A DNA stretch of 64,000 bases from JBBWZH01 sp035544115. GTDB taxonomy: Bacteria; Actinomycetota; Actinomycetes; Mycobacteriales; CADCTP01. Shown piece by piece: positions 1 to 8,421 of the stretch (position 1 is the stretch's first letter; each line of letters opens with the position of its first letter). Under the pieces are notes generated by a model. It was not told the DNA's origin, searched no databases, and saw only the letters and a list, made by a program, of their open reading frames with translations. The stretch lies in assembly GCA_963714145.1 (NCBI GenBank), contig OY970235.1, forward strand, positions 2,542,001 through 2,606,000, written 5' to 3'. The translations under genes were made by a program, and so were the position numbers.

Positions 1-1210
1 CCGGCACGCCGTCCCGGCTGATCCCGGTGTCTGTCTCCACTGTGGACACCAGGTTGTCCAGGCCGGCCTCGAACGCCGGCAGGGTGTTCTCCGGGCGCAG
101 TGCGCGGCCACCGCGGTGGCCCTGCGCGTCGAACTTCGCCGGGTCGATCCGGCCGTCCGGCAGCAGGTAGTCGCCTGCGCTGCCGTCATTGTTCTGGTCG
201 AAGGCGGCCACCCGCTGGTAGAGCAGGTCGGGGTCGTCGCTGATCAGGCCGTCCACGCCGAGCCGGAGCAGCTTGTCCATCTGCGCCGGGTCGTCCACTG
301 TGTACGGAACGACCTTGAAGCCGTCGGTGTGCAGCTTCGCCACGTCCAGGATTTCGCTGCTGGCGGCGGCCAGCCCGCTACCGGCCGGCGGCGCCGCCCG
401 GTTCGGCACCACTGTGGACGGATCCCGATCGGCGAGCAGGCTGGCGTCCGGGGAGAGGATCGGCGTGCCGGCACCGAACTGCTGGGCGTGCTGGCGCAGC
501 GCGTTCAGCACCCGCAGCGCGGTCGGCTCTTCCAGGCCGGGGTTCTGCGGTGACCGCAGCACCCGCCCGGGGGCGTCCGGATCCGGCTGCGCGATCGGCG
601 CCTCCAGCAGCCGGCCGGACTGTCCGAAGTGGAGCAGGAACGGGCCGAACTCGTCGCCGATCCAGAACGTGCCGTCCGGCGCCTGCTGGATGGACTCCGG
701 GTCGAAGTCGGCGCCGGTGAGCAGCCGGGCCCGGGTGAACTCGTTGGTGATGCTGAACGGCACCTGGTGGCCCGGGTCGGCCAGATCGACGTGGCCGAGC
801 ACCTGGACGCCGCTGGTGCTGGCCGGCGCGGCGAGGTCCGGCCGGACCCGGTAGAGCCGCAGCAGGAAGTCCGCGCTGGTCTCCTCCGATCCGTACCCGT
901 TGTCGAGCAGTGCCCAGTAGACGCCGCGGGCGTGCCGGTCCGGCAACAGGGCCGAGACGCCCTGCACCGGCTGGTGCGCGAACGGCACCTGCTGGCCGGC
1001 GATCGGGCCGGCCCCGATGTACTGCCCGCTGGCCGGACCGCCGCCGAACGTCGCGGCCGGCAGCACCGCGCGACCGCTCAGCGTGGCTGCCCCGGCCGGT
1101 GCGGCGGCGGGTGCCGCGCCGGCTCCGGCCGGTGCGGCTGCCATCCCCACCGCCAGCGCCATCGCCAGCCCGCGGCCCAGCCACGTCGCGTGCGCCCGTC
1201 GCATTCGCAT
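1..1210 (-). CDS. Esterase-like (phytase-type) / glycerophosphodiester phosphodiesterase fusion, exported; C-terminus cut by window
   Basis: The frame stays open from position 1210 to the left edge, so about 403 residues of a longer protein are seen. A basic start followed by an Ala/Gly-rich stretch looks like a signal peptide. Residues ~40-290 resemble the 'esterase-like activity of phytase' propeller domain. Near residue 300 comes a GDPD-type C-terminal stretch (VVPYTVDD...GLISDDPDLL), then near 360 the canonical GDPD N-terminal motif GHRGGRALRPENTLPAF. This order, a GDPD tail before a GDPD head, is known for this actinobacterial family. Likely cleaves phosphodiesters outside the cell. The start is ATG 1210 or the in-frame ATG 1204, both behind GGGGGAG (1214-1220). 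Substrate unknown. Confidence 0.8.
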   Translation of the reverse strand, partial: MRMRRAHATWLGRGLAMALAVGMAAAPAGAGAAPAAAPAGAATLSGRAVLPAATFGGGPASGQYIGAGPIAGQQVPFAHQPVQGVSALLPDRHARGVYWALLDNGYGSEETSADFLLRLYRVRPDLAAPASTSGVQVLGHVDLADPGHQVPFSITNEFTRARLLTGADFDPESIQQAPDGTFWIGDEFGPFLLHFGQSGRLLEAPIAQPDPDAPGRVLRSPQNPGLEEPTALRVLNALRQHAQQFGAGTPILSPDASLLADRDPSTVVPNRAAPPAGSGLAAASSEILDVAKLHTDGFKVVPYTVDDPAQMDKLLRLGVDGLISDDPDLLYQRVAAFDQNNDGSAGDYLLPDGRIDPAKFDAQGHRGGRALRPENTLPAFEAGLDNLVSTVETDTGISRDGVP

Positions 1211-1329
1211 GCGCTCCCCCTTCTCGCCGTGGTCGGCCGATGCCGACGCAAACCGACAGTAGGGGCTCACCGGCCCGTGTCGGGGGACAGCCAGGCGAAC
1301 CGGATATGACCGGAAACCGAACCGCGAGG

Positions 1330-1968
1330 TCAGGCGCGCTGCGTCCCGCCGACGGCGGCCGAGGCGCCGAGCGCGAGGTAGAGGCCGCCGGTCACGTACC
1401 GCTGCCGGGCGGCCAGCCGGGGGCGGCGGCGCAGCCAGCCACCGAGGGCGCCGGCGGCGGCCGCGTAGCCCAGGTCGAAGGTCAGGCCGATCAGCGTGAA
1501 CACGCCGCCGAGGACCAGGATCTGGGTCGCCCCCGAGCCGCGGGCCGGATCGACGAACTGCGGCAGGAACGCCAGGAAGAACAGCGCGACCTTCGGGTTG
1601 GTGATGCCGACCAGGAAACCCTGCCGGAACGCCCGCCCCGACCGGCCGGCGGACCGGGCCGCGGTCAGGTCCGGCCCGCTGCCGCGCAGCGCCCGGATGC
1701 CGAGGTGGATCAGGTACCCGGCGCCGGCGAACCGGACGATCATGAACGCGACGGTCGAGGACGCCAGCAGCGCGGTCAGCCCGGCCGCCGCGCAGACCAC
1801 GAACACCGCGGTCGCGCTGTCGACACCGACCGCGGACACCATCGCCACCCGGCGACCATCCCCGATGCCGCGGGCGAGCAGGAACAGCATGGCCGGGCCG
1901 GGCAGCAGGATCAGCGCGACCGCGGCCAGCGAGAAGACGGCGAGCGTCCCGGTGGTTGGCATGGCCAC
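1330..1968 (-). CDS. LysE/RhtB-family amino-acid exporter
   Basis: A 212-residue protein of the usual length for LysE/RhtB transporters, with about six hydrophobic segments. The family's early motif appears as LLPGPAMLFLLARG around residues 21-34, and the later NPKVALFFLAFLPQF motif is typical of the fifth helix. Members export amino acids or related small molecules through the inner membrane, driven by the proton gradient; the substrate here cannot be read from sequence. The open frame starts at GTG 1968; ATG 1962 is an equally good start. It stands alone, 119 bp downstream of the GDPD gene start and on the same strand. Confidence 0.88.
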   Translation of the reverse strand: MAMPTTGTLAVFSLAAVALILLPGPAMLFLLARGIGDGRRVAMVSAVGVDSATAVFVVCAAAGLTALLASSTVAFMIVRFAGAGYLIHLGIRALRGSGPDLTAARSAGRSGRAFRQGFLVGITNPKVALFFLAFLPQFVDPARGSGATQILVLGGVFTLIGLTFDLGYAAAAGALGGWLRRRPRLAARQRYVTGGLYLALGASAAVGGTQRA

Positions 1969-2256
1969 AGCGTATGAACCCCAGCCACCGGATTCCGGCC
2001 GGGCGGACCGACCCGGCTACCTGCTGCCGGCGCGGATGGTGGTGCGATCGGCGTGGGCCGGCGACGCGTGGGCCGGCTGATACGGGCGCCGGGATGGTGT
2101 TCGGCACCGCGACCGGGTCACCCGTTCCGCGGCGTACCGGCGGGTATTGTGGCCGCGGTGCGGGCCGGCGGCGGTCCGCCGTCCCGAGCAGGTCACCAGC
2201 CAGGCGGGCTGCGGGCCGTCGTGCGGTGGTGGCCGGGTCACCGAGTGGAGGCACGC

Positions 2257-3162
2257 ATGGTCGCCGAGCAGACCGACCCTGGCCTGGCCCGCCCGGACAG
2301 CGCCGGCCGGCGGCGCCGGATCGACGGCCTGGGCCGGGCCGGCCGCCCCGGCGAGGCCGGCGCGGCCGATGGGGCTGCCGGGACCAGCCGCGACGCCGCG
2401 CCGGAACGGGCGGATCTGCCGGCCGCGGTGGCGGCGCTGGTACCGAAGCCGGACTCGCCGGCCGAGCTGGCCACCCAGTTCGCCGGGGTGGCCCGGGCGC
2501 TGCACGCCGAGCCGACCACCGAGGGCACGCTGGCCCGGATCTGCGAGCTGGCGGTGTCCGTTGTGGACGGTTGCGATCATGCCGGGATCACCGTGGTCCG
2601 GCGGGGCCGGCCGGAGACGGTGGCGGCCAGCGACGACGTACCGGCCAAGGTGGACGTCCTGCAGTACCAGACCCGGCAGGGCCCGTGCCTGGACGCGATC
2701 ACCGAACACCGCACGTTCCGCAGCCACGACCTGGCCGCGGAGAGCCGCTGGCCGAAGTTCGCCCAGCGGGCCGCCGGCCGCACCGGCATCCGCAGCATGC
2801 TCGCCTACCGGTTGTTCACCGACCAGGACACGCTCGGCGCGCTGAACCTGTACGCCGGCAAGCCGAGGTCGTTCGTCGATGACGTGCTGCCGCTGGGCGC
2901 GGTCTTCGCCGCGCACGCCGCGATGGCCTTCGCCCAGGCCCGCGAGCACGAGCAGATCATCCACCTGGAACAGGCGATGACCAGCAACCGGGTCATCGGC
3001 ACCGCGATCGGCCTGCTGATGGCGCACCGCCAGCTCAGCAGCGACGAGGCGTTCGAGTTGCTCCGCAGCACCAGCCAGCTGAGCAACCGCAAGCTGCGTG
3101 ACCTGGCCGATCACGTGGTGCGCAGCGGCGACCTGCCGCGGCCCGGCCGACCCGGGCAGTAG
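2257..3162 (+). CDS. GAF-ANTAR regulatory protein (putative RNA-binding antiterminator)
   Basis: A 301-residue soluble protein. Residues ~1-65 are a low-complexity Arg/Ala/Gly tail, ~80-225 a GAF sensory domain (with TRQGPCLDAI and LGALNLYAGKPRSF), and ~235-290 a C-terminal ANTAR helical domain (RVIGTAIGLLMAHRQLSSDE). ANTAR domains bind paired RNA hairpins and prevent termination; GAF-ANTAR proteins are numerous in actinomycetes. The frame is open back to 2053, but ATG 2257 is chosen because GGAG lies just upstream (2247-2250) and the family homology starts after it. No cognate double hairpin was found next to it, so targets are probably elsewhere. Confidence 0.88.
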   Translation: MVAEQTDPGLARPDSAGRRRRIDGLGRAGRPGEAGAADGAAGTSRDAAPERADLPAAVAALVPKPDSPAELATQFAGVARALHAEPTTEGTLARICELAVSVVDGCDHAGITVVRRGRPETVAASDDVPAKVDVLQYQTRQGPCLDAITEHRTFRSHDLAAESRWPKFAQRAAGRTGIRSMLAYRLFTDQDTLGALNLYAGKPRSFVDDVLPLGAVFAAHAAMAFAQAREHEQIIHLEQAMTSNRVIGTAIGLLMAHRQLSSDEAFELLRSTSQLSNRKLRDLADHVVRSGDLPRPGRPGQ

Positions 3163-3384
3163 CCGGCCCGGCACGGCCGGCCCGGCAGCGTCCGGCGCTG
3201 GCTCCACCCCCGGCGAACTGGATATCCGGAAACGAGCCAATTGCGCCCGCTGCTCACCCTCGCAACCCGGGCGCGATGAAGCCAGCTGGCATCATGGATC
3301 GGGTTCCCCGCCGTCCAGTCAATCGTGGGCGGAAGACAGCGGTCAGGCCAACGGTACGGGCCAATGAGTGGACAGCAGGGTTGC

Positions 3385-3401
3385 CTCTGGATAAACCAGA
3401 G
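3385..3401 (-). terminator. Hairpin downstream of the tiny ORF
   Basis: CTCTGG (3385-3390) and CCAGAG (3396-3401) form a 6-bp stem with loop ATAAA. It sits 21 bp after the stop of the tiny minus-strand ORF and has no T-tract, as is common for actinobacterial hairpin terminators. Confidence 0.4.
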
Positions 3402-3421
3402 ATGCCCTACCGATAGGTCAC

Positions 3422-3508
3422 TTAGGCGAATAGCGCGAGCACTAAGCTCACCAACGCGGCCACCATTACCAAATCAATCAACGCCAGGCCCAGCGCGAGT
3501 CGTTTCAT
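3422..3508 (-). CDS. Possible 28-residue single-span membrane peptide
   Basis: ATG 3508 opens a 28-codon frame ending in TAA. The product starts MKRLALGLALID and is almost wholly hydrophobic afterwards, so it could be one membrane helix. GGAG lies four bases before the start, and a hairpin follows 21 bp after the stop, which together make a tidy mini-gene. It uses codons rare in this genome (TTA, CTA, GTA, ATT), including one TTA leucine codon of the kind that needs bldA tRNA in Streptomyces. I recognise no family. Chance occurrence in a low-GC patch is the main alternative. Confidence 0.4.
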   Translation of the reverse strand: MKRLALGLALIDLVMVAALVSLVLALFA

Positions 3509-3804
3509 ACGTCTCCGTCCGTGCGCGGCCACGTGGGCCGCCGAGCATCGTCAATGCGGTGTTCGCGTGACAGGCCGCGCCGGCTCATCTGCTGCCGGCG
3601 CCCGCTGCCGTTGCCGGCGCGGTTGTCCCTGAATGCGCCCGAGTGACGGGTCAACTAGTGACACGTTCGGGACGTTTCCGGGGGCATGTGCTGAACGTAT
3701 ATCGCCGAACACGCTCCGAAGTAGCACTCTCATGTCACAGCCCGTACGGTGTGCGGGACGCCGTCGGGGACTCGTGAACCCAGACCCTGAAGGATCAGAT
3801 TGCG

Positions 3805-4995
3805 ATGAGCGGCGAGCACATTGGCGGCCGCATTGCGAGCCGCCGGAAGTTGAGAGGACTCACCCAGCAGCAGCTGGCTGACCGGGCACATGTCTCGGTG
3901 TCATTGCTGCGCAAGGTCGAACAGGGGGTCAAGCCGGCGTCGGCGGCACTGGTCGCCTCGGTGGCCAAGATCCTGCATGCGGACCGGGTCGACCTGACCG
4001 GTCAGCCCTACCGCACCGGCAATCGCGTCCATGACGCGGTGCACGATCTTGTCCCGGACGTCCGGCGGGAGCTCGTCGCGTACCGGATGGCGCCGGTCGA
4101 CGACCAGCCGGTGCCGAGCCTGGCCCAGCTGACGGTCGCGGTCGCCGGCGTGAGCGCGCGCCGGCACCAGGTCAACCTGTCCGGCCTCGGGGCCCAGTTG
4201 CCGATCGTGCTGGCCGATCTGCGGGCCGCGTCGTTCACCCACCAGGGCACCGAGCGGGAGCGGGTGATGGGGCTGTGGGCCGAGACCTGGTACGCGGCCC
4301 GGCAGTTCCTCTGGAAACTCGGCTACGACGACCTGTCCTCCCGGGTGGCCGACCGGTACGAGTGGACCGCCGCGCAGTCCGCGGACCCGCTGGCGATGGC
4401 CCTGTCCAACGTGTTCCAGGCCGGCGAGCTGGACGGCGCCGGCGACTGGCGCGGCGCCCGGGTGGTGATGGCCGACGCGCTGGCCGGGCTGCCGCCGCCG
4501 GGCCGGCCGGAGGAGCTCTCGGTACACGGGTTCCTGCACCTGATGTCGGCATACATGGCCGCGCACGCCGGCGACGAACCCGACGTCTGGGCGCACCACG
4601 CCGAGGCCGAACGCCTCGCCCAGCGCCTCGGCGCCGACCTGGACCACTACCGGCTCGCGTTCGGTCCGACGAACGTGGCGATCTGGGCCTGCGCGCTCGG
4701 CGTCGAGCTGATGGACGGCGGGCGCGCGCTGGAACGGGCCCGCGACGTGCACCTCACCCCGCACACCCCACCGGAGCGCGCCGGCCACTACTACGTCGAC
4801 CTGGCCCGCGCCCACCTGTTGCGCGGCGACCGCCGGGCCGCCCTGGAGGGGCTGCTGCGGGCCCGCACCATCGCGCCGCAGCAGACCCGGTACAGCCCGA
4901 TGGCCCGGGACACCGTGCACGCCCTCGCCACCGCGGAACGCCGCTCCACCGACAGTCTCCGGGGCCTGGCCTGCTGGATGGGCCTGGCCGGCTGA
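3805..4995 (+). CDS. XRE-family transcriptional regulator with C-terminal TPR-like region
   Basis: A 396-residue protein. Residues ~8-60 are a helix-turn-helix of the Cro/C1 type (SRRKLRGLTQQQLADRAHVS followed by a SLLRKVEQG recognition-helix region). The rest is alpha-helical, with Ala/Leu-rich repeats suggesting TPRs (for example RAGHYYVDLARAHLLRGDRR). Such long XRE-TPR proteins are common in actinomycetes and often control development or secondary metabolism, sometimes through a small peptide partner. ATG 3805 follows GAAGGA at 3789-3794. No partner gene is adjacent, so the regulated genes are unknown. Confidence 0.88.
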   Translation: MSGEHIGGRIASRRKLRGLTQQQLADRAHVSVSLLRKVEQGVKPASAALVASVAKILHADRVDLTGQPYRTGNRVHDAVHDLVPDVRRELVAYRMAPVDDQPVPSLAQLTVAVAGVSARRHQVNLSGLGAQLPIVLADLRAASFTHQGTERERVMGLWAETWYAARQFLWKLGYDDLSSRVADRYEWTAAQSADPLAMALSNVFQAGELDGAGDWRGARVVMADALAGLPPPGRPEELSVHGFLHLMSAYMAAHAGDEPDVWAHHAEAERLAQRLGADLDHYRLAFGPTNVAIWACALGVELMDGGRALERARDVHLTPHTPPERAGHYYVDLARAHLLRGDRRAALEGLLRARTIAPQQTRYSPMARDTVHALATAERRSTDSLRGLACWMGLAG

Positions 4996-5141
4996 CTGTC
5001 CCACCCGCCACCTGGCGTCGGCTCTCCGGACCTGGACTGTGGGTCCGCGGATGTGACACCGTGGCGGGGTCCGGGACGATCGCGGCGAACAGTCCGGATT
5101 GAGGGCTTCGGCCCTCTCCGTCGACCAGTGGGAGCCGCGCG

Positions 5142-7265
5142 ATGCGTTCGCCGATACCTGGGATTGTCCATCGTGGCCGGCTGCTGCTGCTGATCGCGGC
5201 GGTGCTGGCCGCCGGGTTGACGGCGGTGGCGCGGCACGGCCCGCGGACCGCCGCCGCGGCCGGCCTGCCCTACCAGGACCCGAGCCTGTCCGTCCCGCTG
5301 CGGGTGGCCGACCTGCTGGGCCGGATGACGCTGGCCGAGAAGGTCGGGCAGCTGACCCAGGCCGAACGGGCGCCGGTGGCGGCCGATCCGACGCTCGTGC
5401 GGACCGCGCTGCTCGGCTCGGTGCTGTCCGGCGGCGGATCGGCCCCGAGCCCGAACAACCCGGCGGCGTGGGCCGACATGGTGGACCGGTTCCAGCAGCA
5501 GGCGCTGGCGACCAGGCTGCAGATCCCGCTGCTGTACGGGGTGGACTCGGTGCACGGACACGGCAACCTGGTCGGCGCGACGATCTTCCCGCACAACATC
5601 GGCCTCGGCGCGACCCGGGACCCGGCGCTGGTCAGCGAGGTCGAGCACGTGGCCGCGGCGGAGACCCGGGCTACCGGGCCGCAGTGGGCGTTCGGGCCGT
5701 GCCTGTGCGTGGCCCGGGACGACCGCTGGGGTCGGACCTACGAGAGCTTCGGGGAGGACCCGGCACTGGTCACCTCGATGACCACGGCGGTGGACGGCCT
5801 GCAGGGTGCGGGTGGCACCGGGCTGGCCGCCAACGACCGGGTGCTGGCCGCCGCCAAGCACTTCGGCGGCGACGGCGACACCGAGTACGGCACGTCCAGC
5901 ACCAGCAACTACCGGATCGACCAGGGCGTCACCGTGACCAGCCGGCCCGACTTCGAGCGGATCGACCTGGCCCCGTACGTCTCGGCGGTGCGCGACCGGC
6001 ACACCGGCTCGGTGATGCCCTCGTTCTCCAGCATCGACTTCACCGAGGACGGCACCGGCAACCCGACCAGGGTGCACGCCAGTGCCAACCTGCTGACCAG
6101 CACGCTCAAGGGCCAGCTCGGCTTCGACGGGTTCGTGATCACCGACTGGGAGGCGATCCACCAGATCCCCGGGGACTTCGCCACCAAGGTGCGGACCGCG
6201 GTGAACGCCGGCGCGGACATGTTCATGGAGCCGACCGGGTTCGTCGCGTTCGAGAACACGCTGACCGCCGAGGTGACCGCCGGGCGGGTGCCGGTGAGCC
6301 GGATCGACGACGCGGTGAGCCGGATCCTGACCAAGAAGTTCCAGCTCGGGCTGTTCGAGCACCCGCTCACCGACCGGACCCACCTGGCCGAGGTCGGTTC
6401 GCCGAGCCACCGGGCGGTGGCCCGCCGCGCGGTGGCCGAGTCGCAGGTGCTGCTGCAGAACCGGGACCGCGTGCTGCCGCTGGCCGGTACCGAGCGCATC
6501 TACCTGGCCGGCAGCAACGCCGACGACCTCGGCAACCAGGCCGGCGGGTGGACGGTGAGCTGGCAGGGCCGGTCCGGGTCGACCTACCCGGGGACGTCGA
6601 TCCGGGCCGGGATCGCCGCGGTCGCGCCGCAGGCCAGGGTCACGTTCAGCCGGACCGCGTCCGCGCCGACCGCCGGCAACGACGTCGGCGTCGTGGTCGT
6701 CGGCGAGACCCCGTACGCCGAGGGGATGGGCGATGTCGGCGTCAACGGGCACACGCTGGCCCTGTCGGCCGCCGACCGGACCGCGATCGACCGGGTCTGC
6801 ACGGCGATCCCGCGCTGTGCCGTGCTGGTGGTGGCCGGCCGGCCGCAGATCGTCACCGACAAGCTCGGCGCGATCGACGCGCTGGTCGCGTCCTGGCTGC
6901 CCGGCAGCGAGGGCGCCGGCGTCGCGGACGTGCTGTTCGGCCGCACCCCCTTCACCGGGCTGCTACCGCAGAGCTGGCCGCGGTCGGAGGGGCAGGAGCC
7001 GATCAACGTCGGCGACACCAGCTACGACCCGCTGTTCCCGTACGGCTTCGGTCTGCGGACCGGCGCGGCGGCTGCCGCGACCGGCCCCGGCGGCCCCGCG
7101 CTGGCCGCCGCCCGGGACCGGGCCCAGGCCGCGTTCGGCGTCGGCACCGACCCGGCCGCGCGGGCCCGGATCGGCACCGCGATCGCCGCCGCGGAGCACG
7201 CCGTGCTCACCGGCCACCCGGACACCGCCATCACACTGCTCCGCCAGGCCACCGGCACCCGCTGA
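5142..7265 (+). CDS. Secreted GH3 beta-glucosidase/exo-glucanase
   Basis: A 707-residue GH3 enzyme that removes glucose from the non-reducing end of beta-glucans or cello-oligosaccharides. Residues 1-40 form a signal peptide. The first barrel domain carries AEKVGQ, KHFGGDGD and the nucleophile region GFVITDWEAI with Asp335. The second domain has VGETPYAEGMGD, where the first Glu matches the acid/base of exo-type GH3 enzymes. The protein ends after FPYGFGL plus an extra ~80-residue Ala-rich tail and lacks the fibronectin-III-like domain present in the second GH3 of the window (23754-26171). GGGAG 5130-5134 supports ATG 5142. Confidence 0.9.
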   Translation: MRSPIPGIVHRGRLLLLIAAVLAAGLTAVARHGPRTAAAAGLPYQDPSLSVPLRVADLLGRMTLAEKVGQLTQAERAPVAADPTLVRTALLGSVLSGGGSAPSPNNPAAWADMVDRFQQQALATRLQIPLLYGVDSVHGHGNLVGATIFPHNIGLGATRDPALVSEVEHVAAAETRATGPQWAFGPCLCVARDDRWGRTYESFGEDPALVTSMTTAVDGLQGAGGTGLAANDRVLAAAKHFGGDGDTEYGTSSTSNYRIDQGVTVTSRPDFERIDLAPYVSAVRDRHTGSVMPSFSSIDFTEDGTGNPTRVHASANLLTSTLKGQLGFDGFVITDWEAIHQIPGDFATKVRTAVNAGADMFMEPTGFVAFENTLTAEVTAGRVPVSRIDDAVSRILTKKFQLGLFEHPLTDRTHLAEVGSPSHRAVARRAVAESQVLLQNRDRVLPLAGTERIYLAGSNADDLGNQAGGWTVSWQGRSGSTYPGTSIRAGIAAVAPQARVTFSRTASAPTAGNDVGVVVVGETPYAEGMGDVGVNGHTLALSAADRTAIDRVCTAIPRCAVLVVAGRPQIVTDKLGAIDALVASWLPGSEGAGVADVLFGRTPFTGLLPQSWPRSEGQEPINVGDTSYDPLFPYGFGLRTGAAAAATGPGGPALAAARDRAQAAFGVGTDPAARARIGTAIAAAEHAVLTGHPDTAITLLRQATGTR

Positions 7266-7274
7266 CCGGACCGG

Positions 7275-7306
7275 CCGGCCGGCCGGCGATGGCGCCGGCC
7301 GGCCGG
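7275..7306. terminator. Hairpin between convergent genes
   Basis: A 14-bp perfect stem (7275-7288 with 7293-7306) and a 4-base loop ATGG lie between the GH3 stop and the aquaporin stop, so the structure can end transcripts from both sides. Confidence 0.6.
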
Positions 7307-7338
7307 ACCGGTCCGGTGACCGGCACCGGCCGCGGCGG

Positions 7339-8115
7339 TCAGCTGTCGGCGCGCTCGTGGACGACCGGCTGCTGCCGGTCGGCCTCGACGTCGCGCAGGG
7401 TCAGCGCTGAGGCCTCCATGGCCGCGCGGTGCGCGCGGACCCGCTCCTGCGCGTCCCCGCTGTCGGCGGGGATGCGGACCGGCACGGCGAGGTCATCCGG
7501 GTTGACCGCGCGGAAGGCGACGGCCGCCGCCGCACCACCGGCCAGGTTCGCGACCAGATAGACCCACAGCATCGACCAGGAGACCAGGCCGGCCGTGGAC
7601 ACTCCCACCGCGACCGCCGGGTTGAACACCCCGCCGGAGACCCCGCCGACCGAGACCGCGCCGGCCATCACGGTGAAGCCGATGGCCAGCCCGTAGAACG
7701 AGTTGTCCGGGTGGTCCTTGCTGGTCGCGACGTTCAGCACGACGTACGCGAGCGCGAACGTGACGAGCAGCTCGGCGGCGAACGCGGCGGCGAGCCGCTG
7801 GCCGGACAGCGACAGCGGGCTGCCCGGGCCGGTGTCCACCACGCCTCGCGCGGTCACCGCGGCGAGCAGCCCGCCGACGACCTGGGCGACCCAGTACGGC
7901 AGCACCTGGGCGGCCGGGAGCCGGCCACGCAGGCACACCGCAAGGGTCACGGCCGGGTTGTAGTGCGCGCCGGAGATGTGGCCGCCGGCGAACACCAGCG
8001 CGACCAGCACGCCGCCGATGGCCAGCGGCGCGAGCGCGGCGCCGCTGCGGACACTGCAGCAGATCGTGAAGACCAGGAAGAACGTGCCGACCAGTTCGGT
8101 CGCGTACTTGCGCAT
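7339..8115 (-). CDS. Aquaporin-family (MIP) channel
   Basis: A 258-residue membrane channel with both signature motifs, HYNPAVTL (NPA at 53-55) and VFNPAVAVG (NPA at 165-167), and about six membrane spans. A charged C-terminal tail of ~50 residues is extra. MIP channels pass water, glycerol or hydrogen peroxide. It is the last gene of a five-gene run with an MCP-like protein, thioredoxin reductase, peroxiredoxin and glutaredoxin, which suggests peroxide passage rather than osmotic water flow; that is inference from context. GGAG stands six bases before ATG 8115. Confidence 0.9.
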   Translation of the reverse strand: MRKYATELVGTFFLVFTICCSVRSGAALAPLAIGGVLVALVFAGGHISGAHYNPAVTLAVCLRGRLPAAQVLPYWVAQVVGGLLAAVTARGVVDTGPGSPLSLSGQRLAAAFAAELLVTFALAYVVLNVATSKDHPDNSFYGLAIGFTVMAGAVSVGGVSGGVFNPAVAVGVSTAGLVSWSMLWVYLVANLAGGAAAAVAFRAVNPDDLAVPVRIPADSGDAQERVRAHRAAMEASALTLRDVEADRQQPVVHERADS

Positions 8116-8178
8116 GACGGCTCCATGATGCGTGGCTCGGGACGGTCGCCGGACCGTCCGGGCGGTTGGGGCGGCTGC

Positions 8179-8409
8179 TCAGGCGGCCAGCAGCTCCGCG
8201 AGGGAGGTGGGCCGGAAGCCGGCGACGAACTTCTCGCCGACGAAGACGGTGGGCACCATCCGGACACCCTTCTGCACCAACTCGTCCAGGAAGGCGGGCT
8301 GCTCGGTGGTGTTCTTCTCCTGGTAGCGGACGCCCTTCTCGGCCAGCATCGCCCGGTACTTGGCGCAGAGCGGGCAGCCGGTGGCGGAGTACAGGACCAC
8401 AGTGGACAT
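8179..8409 (-). CDS. Glutaredoxin-like / mycoredoxin-type thiol oxidoreductase
   Basis: A compact 76-residue thioredoxin-fold protein with redox motif CPLC (Cys12, Cys15) after the first strand and a conserved cis-proline region MVPTVFVGEKFV. In actinomycetes such proteins may use mycothiol in place of glutathione. It starts 12 bp after the peroxiredoxin stop, with AAGGAG eight bases before ATG. It is the natural reductant candidate for the neighbouring peroxiredoxin, which has no obvious resolving cysteine. Confidence 0.88.
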   Translation of the reverse strand: MSTVVLYSATGCPLCAKYRAMLAEKGVRYQEKNTTEQPAFLDELVQKGVRMVPTVFVGEKFVAGFRPTSLAELLAA

Positions 8410-8421
8410 TCGCGGAACTCC

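Larger units (their letters stand above)
3163..3804. other. Long intergenic stretch with reduced GC
   Basis: This 642-bp interval between the GAF-ANTAR gene and the XRE gene is visibly richer in A/T than its surroundings, especially 3380-3510. It holds one plausible tiny minus-strand gene (3422-3508) with a hairpin behind it. The 81-residue plus-strand frame at 3325-3570 lacks family features and was not accepted. The right part (3630-3800) probably carries the promoter of the XRE gene; GAAGGA at 3789-3794 is its likely ribosome site. Confidence 0.5.

Noticed and set aside
3325..3570. 81-codon plus-strand frame
   Set aside because: No ribosome site, no family features; the opposite strand holds a better small ORF.
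4791..6752. 653-codon minus-strand frame across the first GH3 gene
   Set aside because: Antisense shadow of the GH3 and XRE genes with no recognisable domain.
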